NCBI GenBank assembly: GCA_023389035.1
Contig: JAEWFC010000033.1
Span: 1 to 64,000 of the forward strand
DNA from: Acidobacteriota bacterium
GTDB taxonomy: Bacteria; Acidobacteriota; Blastocatellia; Pyrinomonadales; Pyrinomonadaceae
DNA: 64,000 bases
Reading direction: 5' to 3'
Shown: piece after piece, positions 42,611 to 51,803 of the stretch
How positions within the stretch are numbered: the stretch's first letter is position 1
How the letters are laid out: each line of letters opens with the position of its first letter
Program-made: the position numbers and the translations under genes
The notes under the pieces: model-generated
What the model was told of the DNA's origin: nothing
Database searches by the model: none
The model's input: only the letters and a program-made list of their open reading frames with translations

Positions 42611-43204
42611 TTGGAAGCTTTGAAAGCGGTTCCAGAATTGAACGGTGCAGAACTTGTGCGAAGGGCACGGGCAGGCGACGGCGTTGCTTGGGAAGAGATA
42701 GTCACAACGTTTTCACGCCGTATTTTCAATCTGGCTTATCGCTTTACGTCGAATCCGGATGCCGCTGAAGACCTGACCCAAGAGGTTTTCATTCGCATCT
42801 ACCGCACTCTGGATCAATATGACCCCAAACAGGGCGATCTGGCGAATTGGCTGATGCGGCTGGCGAGGAATTTGATAATTGATGATTACCGGCATCGGCA
42901 GCGGAACCCGCAAAATACAATGGCGGACACCGTTGACGACCATCAATACCATCTGAGAGCGGTCGGCACGTCGGCACAAAAGGAGATGGAACGCCGCGAA
43001 TTGGCGTCACAAGTACAGGAAGGGATCGATAAATTGCCCGCAGACCTCAAGACTTGCGTCATTCTGCGGGATATTGAGGAATTGAGTTATCAGGAGATCG
43101 TGGATGTACTGCAGATCCCGGAAGGCACGGTCAAATCGCGGATTAATCGCGGCCGTATCGAGCTTGCAAAGATTCTAAGGCGGATGAGGGTCGTAACCGT
43201 TTAA
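42611..43204 (+). CDS. ECF-type RNA polymerase sigma factor
   Basis: Sigma region 2 (ELVRRARAGDGVAWEEIVTTFSRRIFNLAYRFTSNPDAAEDLTQEVFIRIYRTL) and region 4 (IDKLPADLKTCVILRDIEELSYQEIVDVLQIPEGTVKSRINRGR) are complete. I favour TTG 42611 because GGAGA lies 9 bases upstream; TTG 42578 would add 11 residues but its purine site is too close. It is followed by a zinc-finger anti-sigma factor gene, the standard sigma/anti-sigma pair. Confidence 0.92.
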   Translation: MEALKAVPELNGAELVRRARAGDGVAWEEIVTTFSRRIFNLAYRFTSNPDAAEDLTQEVFIRIYRTLDQYDPKQGDLANWLMRLARNLIIDDYRHRQRNPQNTMADTVDDHQYHLRAVGTSAQKEMERRELASQVQEGIDKLPADLKTCVILRDIEELSYQEIVDVLQIPEGTVKSRINRGRIELAKILRRMRVVTV

Positions 43205-43285
43205 GGAAAATATTAAAGGCGGCAAATGTCAGGCTAGGCGCCGTCAATAGGTTAGGAAAAAGATCAAGGTGTAATTAAGGTCGTT

Positions 43286-44050
43286 ATGTCAGTAGGAGCA
43301 AAGAAATTGATGGACTGCACGGAGTTTGAGGATCGGATGTCCGATTACCTCGAACGCAGTCTTGACGCCGTCACACACAAGGCTGCGGCCGCTCACGTAC
43401 TCAAATGCCCCATCTGTCACGCACTCGTAAATGATGTAAAGCAGTCACTTGCCGTTTGCCGACAGATGGCGGAGCCGAGAACGCCGCTGACACGTCTCGA
43501 GGCGAAGATCATATCTAGTACGGTTCCAGATGTTTCACTGCATTGCACTGAGTTTGAAGAACATTTGACGGACTACCTCGATGGATTCCTTCCCGCCCAG
43601 ACCTTTCATCGCTGGGAAAGGCATGCAGTCATTTGTGATGACTGCACTGACCTGCCGGGCGAGGTCGTCCGGTCACTTGCTGCGATAGTTGCTTATAAGA
43701 CAGATGAACTGCCGATACCGTTTGGGATGAACGAGCGGATCTTGCAGCAAACGCTCGGGACCGTTCAGGCGGCCGAGGCAAAGGCATCGTGGTCATCGCG
43801 TTTCGAAGAATGGATCCGCGGTATACGTATCCCGATCTCGGTACCGCAGCTGGCACCGGTTGCGATGATGCTAATGTTCGCGTTTCTATTCGTTAGTCAG
43901 ACCGTCTCCGCCGATGGATCTTTGAGCGATGTTTATAGCAAAAGCGTGCAGCTTGCAGAACAGACATATCGGCAAGGGACCGAAGCCTGGCAGGGCCGTC
44001 CGAGCGAATTGCCGTCAGCGCCGGTGAACGAGAACGAGGGTGGTAATTAA
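43286..44050 (+). CDS. Membrane anti-sigma factor with two zf-HC2 modules
   Basis: A 254-aa protein. Two similar modules each carry a Cys/His cluster: CTEFEDRMSDYLERSLDAVTHKAAAAHVLKCPIC (about 10-45) and CTEFEEHLTDYLDG...HAVICDDC (about 88-125). H-x3-C-x2-C is the ZAS anti-sigma signature, here duplicated. A membrane segment (LAPVAMMLMFAFLFVSQTV, about 190-208) and a short periplasmic tail follow. It should hold the sigma factor encoded at 42611 until a signal releases it. ATG 43310 is an alternative start. Confidence 0.85.
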   Translation: MSVGAKKLMDCTEFEDRMSDYLERSLDAVTHKAAAAHVLKCPICHALVNDVKQSLAVCRQMAEPRTPLTRLEAKIISSTVPDVSLHCTEFEEHLTDYLDGFLPAQTFHRWERHAVICDDCTDLPGEVVRSLAAIVAYKTDELPIPFGMNERILQQTLGTVQAAEAKASWSSRFEEWIRGIRIPISVPQLAPVAMMLMFAFLFVSQTVSADGSLSDVYSKSVQLAEQTYRQGTEAWQGRPSELPSAPVNENEGGN

Positions 44051-44053
44051 TTT

Positions 44054-44815
44054 ATGAACTGTGCGTACCACGTACAAAATGTTGCGGTCGTGCAGTGCAA
44101 CAGCTGCGGGAAGCCGCTTTGCCCGACGTGTGATCACCGTATCAAGGGTTTTCCATATTGCCAGGACTGTATTGTCATGGGCGTCGACCTGCTAAGGCAG
44201 CATGGCCAGACGAATTACATGCCTTTCGTGAAGAAACGCACTTCCCCCATCGTCGCTACGCTGCTATCGTTTGTATGCCCGGGACTCGGGGCCGCATACA
44301 ATGGACAGACGATAAAAGCTTTGGTTTATTTTGCGGTGTTTGTCGGACTGTTCCAGATGGCGGTGCTTTCGGGTTTCGCTCTGTTTTTCTTTGGCTTCAT
44401 CGGAATGTGGTTCTTTGCGGCCCTTGATGCATGGCGAACCGCACAAATGATCCGATCCGGTCTGACGCCCGATGTGGCGGAGGATATATTCGTCAAGCGT
44501 TTTTCCGGCAACCCAAAGCTATGGGGGATCGTTCTAAGTATCTTGGGCGCCGCGTTCTTGCTGCAAAGCTTCTTTAATATTCGCGGAATGATGAGGGCTC
44601 TTTTGCCCGCATTGCTCATAGGACTGGGCTTGTACATTCTGCGCGGATATATCTTTAAGCCGCGGGCTGAGGAAGCCCCGTTTAGGGATTTTGACAGTGT
44701 AAGGCCGGCTCCGATATTCTCGGCTGCCACGGGCGAACACCGTTACGGAACAGGCGATCTGGGATCGCATTCGGGAGATGTTAAGGATCAGCGATACGGA
44801 CGATGGAACGCGTAA
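44054..44815 (+). CDS. B-box-type zinc-finger membrane protein
   Basis: A 253-aa protein with an N-terminal cysteine/histidine cluster (CAYHVQNVAVVQCNSCGKPLCPTCDHRIKGFPYCQDC, residues 3-40) of the bacterial B-box/zinc-ribbon type. Several hydrophobic helices follow (about 72-130 and 155-200; SPIVATLLSFVCPGLGAAYNGQTIKALVYF resembles TM2-like proteins). It starts 3 bp after the anti-sigma gene and is clearly part of the sigma operon, suggesting an accessory or target role in envelope stress. Function unproven. Confidence 0.78.
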   Translation: MNCAYHVQNVAVVQCNSCGKPLCPTCDHRIKGFPYCQDCIVMGVDLLRQHGQTNYMPFVKKRTSPIVATLLSFVCPGLGAAYNGQTIKALVYFAVFVGLFQMAVLSGFALFFFGFIGMWFFAALDAWRTAQMIRSGLTPDVAEDIFVKRFSGNPKLWGIVLSILGAAFLLQSFFNIRGMMRALLPALLIGLGLYILRGYIFKPRAEEAPFRDFDSVRPAPIFSAATGEHRYGTGDLGSHSGDVKDQRYGRWNA

Positions 44816-44824
44816 CGTTTCATC

Positions 44825-45082
44825 ATGTTCCTACAGTGGTTTAGAATACGTTCTAAGGAGTGGTTTTATATGCCTATGTGGTTAAGAGCGGCGGGAGTGG
44901 GAAGTAGTCTGATAGTGCTGATCGCACTGATGATCGCCTTCTTCAAGCAGATCATTACGTTCATCGCGTTCCTAACCGGAGCGATCAAGCTTTTGATCGT
45001 TTTGGTCTTCGTCGCTTTGATAATCGGTATCGGCTATATGGTCCTCAAGGGCTGGAACGAAAGCCGCAAGGCCAAGGGCTAG
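44825..45082 (+). CDS. Small membrane protein in the sigma-factor operon
   Basis: An 85-aa protein with two hydrophobic helices (GVGSSLIVLIALMIAFFKQIITFIAFL and LLIVLVFVALIIGIGYMVL) and a basic C-terminus. Starts at ATG 44825 (9 bp after the previous gene) or ATG 44870. No recognisable family. Last gene of the 42611-45082 cluster. The 240-bp gap after it has only AT-rich promoter-like sequence. Confidence 0.65.
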   Translation: MFLQWFRIRSKEWFYMPMWLRAAGVGSSLIVLIALMIAFFKQIITFIAFLTGAIKLLIVLVFVALIIGIGYMVLKGWNESRKAKG

Positions 45083-45323
45083 CATTTGTCAGTTAAACCA
45101 TGTTATACTGAGTCGTTCGTTAGAGCAGGTTCCCCACTTGCCATGCGTCCGGCCAATGTTTATCATTGACCTTCATTTAACTACGAACAAGCTGGGTATA
45201 GTTTTCTAATTATTTTCAATTTGTTTGGTCTCGCGTTAGTCGCTCGCGGCTTGCCCCACGTGATTCCGTGTGCTGGGACGAAAGTTACCCGGTACGAAAT
45301 CAATCAAGGAGCTTAAAAGCATA

Positions 45324-46142
45324 ATGCAGAAAGACGCAAGGTTCTTTTCGTTTCTATTTTCACATTCAACAAAAAATAGAATTTATATTCGCCGCGTTTC
45401 GGTCTCAAAAAAGATCGTTCAAAACGGCTTACTATCTATTGCATTAATACTAGGTATTTCGACACTTGGATTTGGCGTCGCCGGAGTTTTGAATCTCTCG
45501 GTCCTCAGTTCAACCGAACTCGCGGCTGCGGTATCACCAGCGACGACCGCTCAGGCACAGGTTCCCGTTACAGCTAAGAACATCGATTATTCGCGTCCCG
45601 GAGCCTCTGACGAGCTCGCCCTCAATAGCGGCGGCCCTTATTCGGCGGAGCAGTTGGTTGGCGAAGACCCCGAGGTCGAAAGCCAATTGAAACTGATCCA
45701 AACCACAAGCGACGTAGCGAACCTTCCTTCGATCTGGGCCCATTCAGGCAAGATCAACAACGAATTTGGTTTTCGACGCAATCCATTCGGTGGACGTACC
45801 TATGAGTTTCACAACGGTATGGATATCGACGGCGAACGCGGTGACGCTATAGTTGCACCCGCGGGTGGCAAAGTAACGAAGGCTGGTTGGCAGGGCGGTT
45901 ATGGGAATATGGTCGAGATCGATCACGGCAACGGGCTGATCACTCGCTACGGCCATATGTCCAAGGTCGAGGTTGCGGAAGGTGACGGCGTTTCACGCGG
46001 AGTGCTTATAGGATATGTAGGCTCGACCGGCCGTTCGACAGGTCCGCATCTTCACTTTGAGCTTCGGTTGGGTGACCGACCGATAAATCCGCGTCGATTC
46101 CTTCCGCAGCAGCCGATGGACATGCGGCGTGCTTCAAGATAA
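45324..46142 (+). CDS. M23-family peptidoglycan endopeptidase (LytM/NlpD type)
   Basis: The start ATG 45324 (MQKDARFFSFLF) has AAGGAG 12 bp upstream. The 272-aa protein has an N-terminal membrane helix (about 40-62), a linker, and a C-terminal M23 domain. In the domain FGFRRNPFGGRTYEFHNGMDID carries the zinc His and Asp, and RSTGPHLHFEL supplies the HxH pair. All metal ligands are present, so it should be active against peptidoglycan crosslinks. The short N-terminal part lacks a long coiled coil. Followed by a terminator. Confidence 0.92.
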   Translation: MQKDARFFSFLFSHSTKNRIYIRRVSVSKKIVQNGLLSIALILGISTLGFGVAGVLNLSVLSSTELAAAVSPATTAQAQVPVTAKNIDYSRPGASDELALNSGGPYSAEQLVGEDPEVESQLKLIQTTSDVANLPSIWAHSGKINNEFGFRRNPFGGRTYEFHNGMDIDGERGDAIVAPAGGKVTKAGWQGGYGNMVEIDHGNGLITRYGHMSKVEVAEGDGVSRGVLIGYVGSTGRSTGPHLHFELRLGDRPINPRRFLPQQPMDMRRASR

Positions 46143-46166
46143 CCTTTTCCAACAACCATTTGCTCA

Positions 46167-46203
46167 AAAAGCGAGTCGAATATTCGGCTCGCTTTTTGTT
46201 TCG
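46167..46203 (+). terminator. Terminator after the M23 peptidase gene
   Basis: AAAAAGCGAG-CGA and TCG-CTCGCTTTTT pair (46167-46198) with one opposed base, then GTTTC. Confidence 0.85.
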
Positions 46204-46364
46204 GTCCGATCACCCTCGTTCGAAACTACAGGCTGCAGCTTGGAGGTCTCCGGCCGCCGTCGGTGGATCAGCGACTGGATGGAATTAAGTGGAGAAAGCC
46301 GATATACTTTTCTGTTCTCGTTTCGAGTTCGCACCTATCAGATTCAGAAGGAAAATTACATTCT

Positions 46365-48518
46365 ATGACTTCGATTAAACGCTCACTATTTACATCTGTG
46401 CTGACGATGGCTGTCGCGATGTCGACGGTCTCGTTCGCTGTCGCCCGTGATGAGGGGATGTACACCCCGGATCGCATCGCAAGCCTCAACCTTAAGAATC
46501 GCGGCCTGAAGATCAAACCGATCGATATCTACAATCCTGCAGGCGGCGGGCTGACCGATGCGGTTATTCGACTCAGTATTGGATGCACCGCAGAGTTTGT
46601 CTCGCCCGAGGGCCTGATCCTTACAAATCATCACTGTGCGTTCGACGCTCTCGTGACCGCGTCCGAACCGGGCAAGGATCTGGTCGAAACCGGATTCAAG
46701 GCTGATAATCGCTCGGGCGAGATACCTGCGAAAGGATATTCGATCTTCATTACGCAGCGTGTCGAAGACGTGACCTCAAAGATACGCCAGGGAACCGAAA
46801 ACCTCTCAGGTGAGGCACTCGCTGCGGCGATCAAAAAGAATACTGACGATTTGACGGCGGCTGAACAGGCCAAGGTGCCGGCCGGCACGACGATTCGCAT
46901 TCAATCGCTGAACAACGGATATTTCCATTATCTGCAGCAGATCCAGCAGATCAAGGATATCCGCGTGGTATACGCTCCGCCTCGAAATATCGGCGTTTTC
47001 GGTGGTGATCCGGACAATTTCGAATGGACACGTCACACAGGTGATTTCACATTCCTTAGAGCCTATACGGCACCGGACGGAACGGCCGCCGAATACTCAG
47101 CTAATAATATCCCCTACAAGTCCAAGACATTTTTGAAAATGGACATCCGTGGCCTTAAGGAAAACGATTTCGTTTTTGTGCTCGGTTATCCCGGCGGAAC
47201 GACCCGTTATCGCGAATCGCAGTCGATCGAGTACGCTCGCGACTCAAATTTCCCTTTCCTTTCATCATGGCTGGACGCTCGGTCGGCGGCTTTACGACTT
47301 ATCGGGGAAAGCGACGAGACAAAACGGCTCGCATTCCAGTCTGATATCGCCAGTTTTGACAATGCACGGAAGGTCTACCAGGGCGGCGAACTCAGGCTGC
47401 GTCGGGCGAATGTAGTTGACCAACGCAGAGCTGAGGAGGCCCGTTTCGCGACCTGGGTTGCGGCCGACCCCGCTAGACAAGCGAAATACGGCACTGTGCT
47501 TTCAGAGCTCGCGTCGGTTTCAGCGGAATCTAATAAGGCCGCTAAACGGGACATACTTGTTCGCCGAATGCCTGATGCGACAATGCCGATGTTCCGAGCG
47601 ATCTTCCAGGCCGTAAGTGAAGGCAAAATGCTCAGTGAGGCCGAGCGTGAGACCAAGCTCGCTGAGATCCGAAAGGCACTCGAGGGCCGCGAACCTATCT
47701 ACGAACGGGAAATGATCAAATATTTCCTGAAAGCGTTTGATGAGCTTCCGGCTGATCAGAAATTCGACGGTGCGGAAAAACTGTTCGGCCAATTCGAAGG
47801 CAGCGGTCGTCGAGCTGCGGAAGCTGCGTTCGCGGAGAACATCGCAGAGGGCGATTACTGGACGGCTGAGACAGTAGCTGCTCTTTACGGCCCGCAGACT
47901 ATGGATTTCCGTCCGGAACGCGACCATCCTCGAGCTTTCGCGACAGCATTAAAGGCAGCACGTGATGAAGCCAACGCCCGTGCTCAGGTTTTCGCATCGA
48001 AGATCGACCGTCTCCGTCTGCTTTATCAACAGGGCCTGGCCGAAATGCGAGGTATCACGCCTTATCCTGACGCGAATTCAACCCTTCGTTTCTCTTACGG
48101 CAACATCAAAGGCTTCAGCCCTCGTGAGGCCGAATATCGTACGCCGTTCACCACGATCAAGGGTATGATCGAAAAGGACACCGGTGTTAACCCGTTCGAC
48201 ATGCCTCAGAAGCTAAAAGACCTGCAGGCGGCACGTGACTTTGGTCGCTTTGGCCAAGGCGACAGCGTCGTGGTCAATTTCCTTTCCACCAACGACATCA
48301 TCGGCGGCAACTCCGGAAGCCCTGTACTCAACGGCGAGGGCAATCAGGTTGGACTTGTATTCGACGGCAATTACGAAGGCTTGGGTAATGACTTCTATTA
48401 CGACCCCGATTACAACCGTTCGATCTCGGTCGACATCCGCTTCGTGTTATTCGTGACGGAGAAGTTTGGCAATGCCGGATGGATCCTTAACGAAATGACT
48501 ATCGTCGGCAGGAAGTGA
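46365..48518 (+). CDS. S46-family dipeptidyl peptidase
   Basis: The start ATG 46365 (MTSIKRSLFTSVLTMAVAMS) begins a signal peptide; the longer frame does not. The 717-aa protein matches the DPP7/DPP11 family: GMYTPDRIASLNL near the mature start, the catalytic His in LILTNHHCAFDAL (about residue 90), the catalytic Ser in GGNSGSPVLNGEG near the C-terminus, and GRFGQGDSVVVNFLSTNDI just before it. It removes dipeptides from peptides in the periplasm, supporting growth on protein. The specificity class cannot be assigned by eye. Confidence 0.92.
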   Translation: MTSIKRSLFTSVLTMAVAMSTVSFAVARDEGMYTPDRIASLNLKNRGLKIKPIDIYNPAGGGLTDAVIRLSIGCTAEFVSPEGLILTNHHCAFDALVTASEPGKDLVETGFKADNRSGEIPAKGYSIFITQRVEDVTSKIRQGTENLSGEALAAAIKKNTDDLTAAEQAKVPAGTTIRIQSLNNGYFHYLQQIQQIKDIRVVYAPPRNIGVFGGDPDNFEWTRHTGDFTFLRAYTAPDGTAAEYSANNIPYKSKTFLKMDIRGLKENDFVFVLGYPGGTTRYRESQSIEYARDSNFPFLSSWLDARSAALRLIGESDETKRLAFQSDIASFDNARKVYQGGELRLRRANVVDQRRAEEARFATWVAADPARQAKYGTVLSELASVSAESNKAAKRDILVRRMPDATMPMFRAIFQAVSEGKMLSEAERETKLAEIRKALEGREPIYEREMIKYFLKAFDELPADQKFDGAEKLFGQFEGSGRRAAEAAFAENIAEGDYWTAETVAALYGPQTMDFRPERDHPRAFATALKAARDEANARAQVFASKIDRLRLLYQQGLAEMRGITPYPDANSTLRFSYGNIKGFSPREAEYRTPFTTIKGMIEKDTGVNPFDMPQKLKDLQAARDFGRFGQGDSVVVNFLSTNDIIGGNSGSPVLNGEGNQVGLVFDGNYEGLGNDFYYDPDYNRSISVDIRFVLFVTEKFGNAGWILNEMTIVGRK

Positions 48519-48539
48519 TCTGTTAATGTGCGAAAACCC

Positions 48540-48570
48540 AAAAGGGCTGTCGAGGATCGGCGGCCCTTTT
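48540..48570. terminator. Terminator between S46 peptidase and SemiSWEET genes
   Basis: AAAAGGGCTGTCG (48540-48552) and CGGCGGCCCTTTT (48558-48570) form a stem with G-U pairs. A and T runs at both ends allow action in either direction. Confidence 0.75.
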
Positions 48571-48571
48571 C

Positions 48572-48859
48572 TCATGCTCCCGCTTCCTCGCTGTCGTCTC
48601 TATAACGAAAAAAGAGCCAAAGTCCGATGAGGTTGTTAACGGTCAAAGCGGCGTTAGTGAATGTGAAAACCCAATTCCCCGTCATAACGCTGTAGATCGT
48701 AAAGCCTACAGAGGCGGCAAGCTGCCCCACGAACAACCATTGCGAGATCCCCTCGCTTGTCCTTTCAGTCCATTGTTTGTAAACCTGTCTAACGAGCGTT
48801 GCAAGCAGGATCAGTGAGCTGCCCCAGCCAAGTATCTCGATCATAGAATCAGTATCCAT
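48572..48859 (-). CDS. SemiSWEET/PQ-loop family small transporter
   Basis: A 95-aa protein with three membrane helices (IEILGWGSSLILLATLVRQVY, WLFVGQLAASVGFTIYSVMT, VFTFTNAALTVNNLIGLWLFF), the single triple-helix bundle of SemiSWEET proteins. These dimerise to carry sugars or related solutes. The first helix usually ends in the PQ motif; here the corresponding residues are RQ, so it is a divergent member. Sugar transport is inferred. Confidence 0.75.
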   Translation of the reverse strand: MDTDSMIEILGWGSSLILLATLVRQVYKQWTERTSEGISQWLFVGQLAASVGFTIYSVMTGNWVFTFTNAALTVNNLIGLWLFFRYRDDSEEAGA

Positions 48860-48874
48860 TAGTTAAAAAGCCAC

Positions 48875-48902
48875 AAAAAAGCGGCCCGATCCATCAAGCC
48901 GC
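48875..48902 (-). terminator. Terminator of the cytochrome c3 gene
   Basis: GCGGC (48881-48885) and GCCGC (48898-48902) pair, followed on the minus strand by six T. Confidence 0.6.
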
Positions 48903-48927
48903 CATCCTCAGTGTGTTTACAGTTTTC

Positions 48928-49509
48928 TTACTTCTTATGACACTGCGTGCATTGCATATTTGTAGGAGCCTTAATGTTTTTCCGCTCCTTGGCGATCTCT
49001 GTGTGGCAACCCGCACAGTTTCTATGCAGCGCCTGCTGATTATTCAGTGAGATCATCGCGGCACTCGTTGCGTGTTTGATCTCCGGGATCGCGTCCATTA
49101 GCTTCGGTTTTGTTCCCGCAGGTGCATGGCAATCGCGGCAAGAAACCACGCCGGCCGCCGCAGGGTCTTTCATATACAGTTCGGCGGTAAGTGTCGTCGT
49201 TCTGTCTGCCGGCCAAGCTGTTTTCAGCGGCGGATGCTTTGCTAGTTCCGAAGCCGGCTGTGCCGTGTGATGACACTCCGTACACCCGATCGGATTCGTT
49301 CCGTCAATGCTGTATTTACCGCCGTTATGACTGACATGGCTAAAGGTCACCGAGCCGAGCTTTGCATCCTTGCCGAGCACGATCACCTCAGGGATCTTCG
49401 TGTCTTGCGTCTGTGCCATGCTGCGGGTCGCCGAAAGATCCAGCGAAAAAGCAACAGCCCCAACGCCGACTACCAGCATAGCCGTAACGAACATCAGATA
49501 TCTTTTCAT
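48928..49509 (-). CDS. Tetraheme cytochrome c3-type protein
   Basis: ATG 49509 with a strong GAGGAGG site gives 193 residues: an N-terminal signal/anchor helix (YLMFVTAMLVVGVGAVAF) and four CxxCH heme motifs (CTECHH, CRDCHA, CAGCHT, CTQCHK). FSHVSHNGG and DCHAPAG supply distal histidines typical of the cytochrome c7/c3 family. Located in the periplasm or attached to the membrane, it probably relays electrons in respiration. No partner oxidoreductase gene is adjacent. Confidence 0.9.
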   Translation of the reverse strand: MKRYLMFVTAMLVVGVGAVAFSLDLSATRSMAQTQDTKIPEVIVLGKDAKLGSVTFSHVSHNGGKYSIDGTNPIGCTECHHTAQPASELAKHPPLKTAWPADRTTTLTAELYMKDPAAAGVVSCRDCHAPAGTKPKLMDAIPEIKHATSAAMISLNNQQALHRNCAGCHTEIAKERKNIKAPTNMQCTQCHKK

Positions 49510-49628
49510 CGGTATTCCTCCTCGATCAATTGCGGCACTGGTGGGCAAAACCGCGTAACTTCTTTGATTGCAATTAGAATAGCATGGCTGTCAAACCCGT
49601 TGATGTCACCGTGGGCGAGGCAGGAGAG

Positions 49629-50390
49629 TTAATAACGAAGCTGTACACCGTTCATATACCTCAACAGAACACGTTGACGGCGAACTACACGTTTCCGATT
49701 CTTATCAGGATTGAAGACATTCAGCGGGCTGGGGATCATCGCCGCAAGAAAAGCAGCTTCTTCGCGTGTCAGGTTCGACGCGCTTTTCCTAAAGTAATAA
49801 CGCGAGGCCGCCTCAGCACCGTAGATGCCGTCGCCCCATTCGATCACGTTCAGGTAGATCTCGAGTATTCGTTTTTTCGATAGGTTGCGTTCGAGGAAGT
49901 ACGTGTAGACCGCTTCCCTGCCCTTTCTAAGAAAATTGCGGTCCTCAGAGAGATAGAGATTCTTTGCTAATTGCTGTGTTACGGTCGAGGCCCCGCGTTT
50001 AAAGCTCGGCATCGGCGGGATCCATGCCTCAGGGTCGTATTCACCGTCGGCTTTAGCTTGTTTCTCTCCTTCGGCGACAGCTTCGTCCCACGCTTTCTGG
50101 ATCGACTCCCAGTCAAAACCGTCATGATCAAAGAATCGCGAGTCTTCCCCCGCAAGCACGGCCCTATGCAGGTGCGGTGAGATCTGTTCTATCGGCATCC
50201 AGATCATCGCCTTCCGGGGTTCGCGGCCTTCCGCACGAGCTTCTGACAGACGATATTCGATCATCGATGTCGTCTGAGGGTTTTCCGTACGAAGCTTTGA
50301 GATGCTCGGAAAGGTCAAGAGCTCGTAGATCAGCCATACGCCGAGCGAGCCGACCAGGATCAGAAATAAAACTTTGGTCCAGTACCACAT
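49629..50390 (-). CDS. mtgA: Monofunctional biosynthetic peptidoglycan transglycosylase
   Basis: A 253-aa GT51 enzyme with one N-terminal membrane anchor (VLFLILVGSLGVWLIYELL). Family motifs: AVLAGEDSRFFDHDGFDWESI with the catalytic Glu, KRGASTVTQQLAKNLYLS, RKGREAVYTYFLERNLSKKRILEIYLNVIEWGDGIYGAEAAS. It polymerises lipid II into glycan strands without a transpeptidase domain. Length is normal. Divergent from glgC. Confidence 0.95.
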   Translation of the reverse strand: MWYWTKVLFLILVGSLGVWLIYELLTFPSISKLRTENPQTTSMIEYRLSEARAEGREPRKAMIWMPIEQISPHLHRAVLAGEDSRFFDHDGFDWESIQKAWDEAVAEGEKQAKADGEYDPEAWIPPMPSFKRGASTVTQQLAKNLYLSEDRNFLRKGREAVYTYFLERNLSKKRILEIYLNVIEWGDGIYGAEAASRYYFRKSASNLTREEAAFLAAMIPSPLNVFNPDKNRKRVVRRQRVLLRYMNGVQLRY

Positions 50391-50506
50391 TATTTGGTTT
50401 CCTGACTTCGATATTATATCAAACGTCAGCGATCACACTTGCGTCGCTCGAAACGTTTCAAAAAAGGGTATTTACGGTTTGCTACCGTCCAATCTACAAT
50501 ATCGCT

Positions 50507-51802
50507 ATGGCTCTGAATGATAATGTCCTGGCGGTCATCCTCGGCGGCGGTGCGGGCTCGCGTTTATTTCCGTTGACGCAGGAACGATCAAAACCTGCGG
50601 TTCCGCTCGGTGCCAAATATCGCCTCATTGACGTTCCCGTTTCGAACTGCATCAATTCCAGCATCACGCACATTTTCGTTCTTACGCAGTACAACTCGGC
50701 TTCGCTTAACCGCCACATTTCGCAGACGTACAGATTCTCAAATTTCTCAACCGGCTTTGTCGAGATCCTCGCTGCCGAACAGCGTAATGACAGCCCCGGA
50801 TGGTTTCAGGGAACCGCTGACGCCGTCAGACAGATCATGCCGCACTTACGCGACTGGCGGGTTAAAACGCTTTTGATCCTTTCCGGTGATCATCTCTATC
50901 GGATGGATTACCGAAAATTCTTAGAGCGGCATTACGAAACGAATGCGGACGTAACGATATCGGTGATCCCGGCCAACCCACATGATGCCGAAGGTTTCGG
51001 ACTGCTCAAGACCGATGCCGACGGCAGGATAGTTGAGTTCAAGGAAAAGCCGAAAGGTGAAGCACTCGAATCGATGCGAGTCGACACCACCGCGTTCGGC
51101 CTGTCTGATGAAGAAGCAGAAACGCGTCCGTTCCTGGCGTCCATGGGCATCTACGTTTTCAATTACGAGAAACTGGTCGAGATGCTCAACGAAGACCCGT
51201 CTCGTGTCGACTTTGGAGGCGAGATCATCCCTGCAGCGATCGAGCACGGGAACGTGTGGGCACACGTATTTAACGACTATTGGGAAGATATCGGTACTAT
51301 ACGTGCATTTTACGAAGCCAATCTCGATCTGGCCGCTCCGCTCCCGAAGTTCAACTTTTTCAACACCGCGGCCCCCATTTACTCTCGCAGCCGCTACCTG
51401 CCTCCGTCGAAGCTACACGGCTGCGACATTGACCAATCGCTCGTCAGCGAGGGCTGCATTCTTTACGGAGTTTACGCCCGGAATTCCATCATCGGGCTTC
51501 GAAGCCGTATCGATTCGGGTGTACGGATCGAGAACTCTATATTGATGGGTAGCGATCATTTCGAACCTATTGAAGAGATCCAGGCGAACGTCGACAGCGG
51601 CACGCCAAATCTGGGCATCGGCCGCAACACGATCATTCACAAAGCGATAATCGATAAGAATGTTCGGATCGGGCGGGATGTAAAGCTGGTCAATTCCAGA
51701 GGGGTCGATTTCGAGGACGGCCCGAACGGATCGTACTACATCCGCGAAGGGATAATCATTGTTCCAAAAGGAGCGTTGATACCTGACGGCTCGGTGGTTT
51801 AG
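50507..51802 (+). CDS. glgC: Glucose-1-phosphate adenylyltransferase
   Basis: The true start is ATG 50507 (MALNDNVLAVILGGGAGSRL); the frame upstream overlaps mtgA and is not coding. The 431-aa protein has the N-terminal nucleotidyltransferase core (GSRLFPLTQERSKPAVPLGAKYRLIDVPVSNCINS, FQGTADAVRQ, SGDHLYRMDY, EFKEKP) and a left-handed beta-helix C-terminus (NSIIGLRSRIDSGVRIENSILMG). It makes ADP-glucose for glycogen. No other glg gene is adjacent. Confidence 0.96.
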   Translation: MALNDNVLAVILGGGAGSRLFPLTQERSKPAVPLGAKYRLIDVPVSNCINSSITHIFVLTQYNSASLNRHISQTYRFSNFSTGFVEILAAEQRNDSPGWFQGTADAVRQIMPHLRDWRVKTLLILSGDHLYRMDYRKFLERHYETNADVTISVIPANPHDAEGFGLLKTDADGRIVEFKEKPKGEALESMRVDTTAFGLSDEEAETRPFLASMGIYVFNYEKLVEMLNEDPSRVDFGGEIIPAAIEHGNVWAHVFNDYWEDIGTIRAFYEANLDLAAPLPKFNFFNTAAPIYSRSRYLPPSKLHGCDIDQSLVSEGCILYGVYARNSIIGLRSRIDSGVRIENSILMGSDHFEPIEEIQANVDSGTPNLGIGRNTIIHKAIIDKNVRIGRDVKLVNSRGVDFEDGPNGSYYIREGIIIVPKGALIPDGSVV

Positions 51803-51803
51803 G

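Noticed and set aside
50177..50506. N-terminal extension of glgC by 110 codons
   Set aside because: It overlaps mtgA on the other strand and precedes the canonical GlgC start at 50507; no conserved sequence in it.
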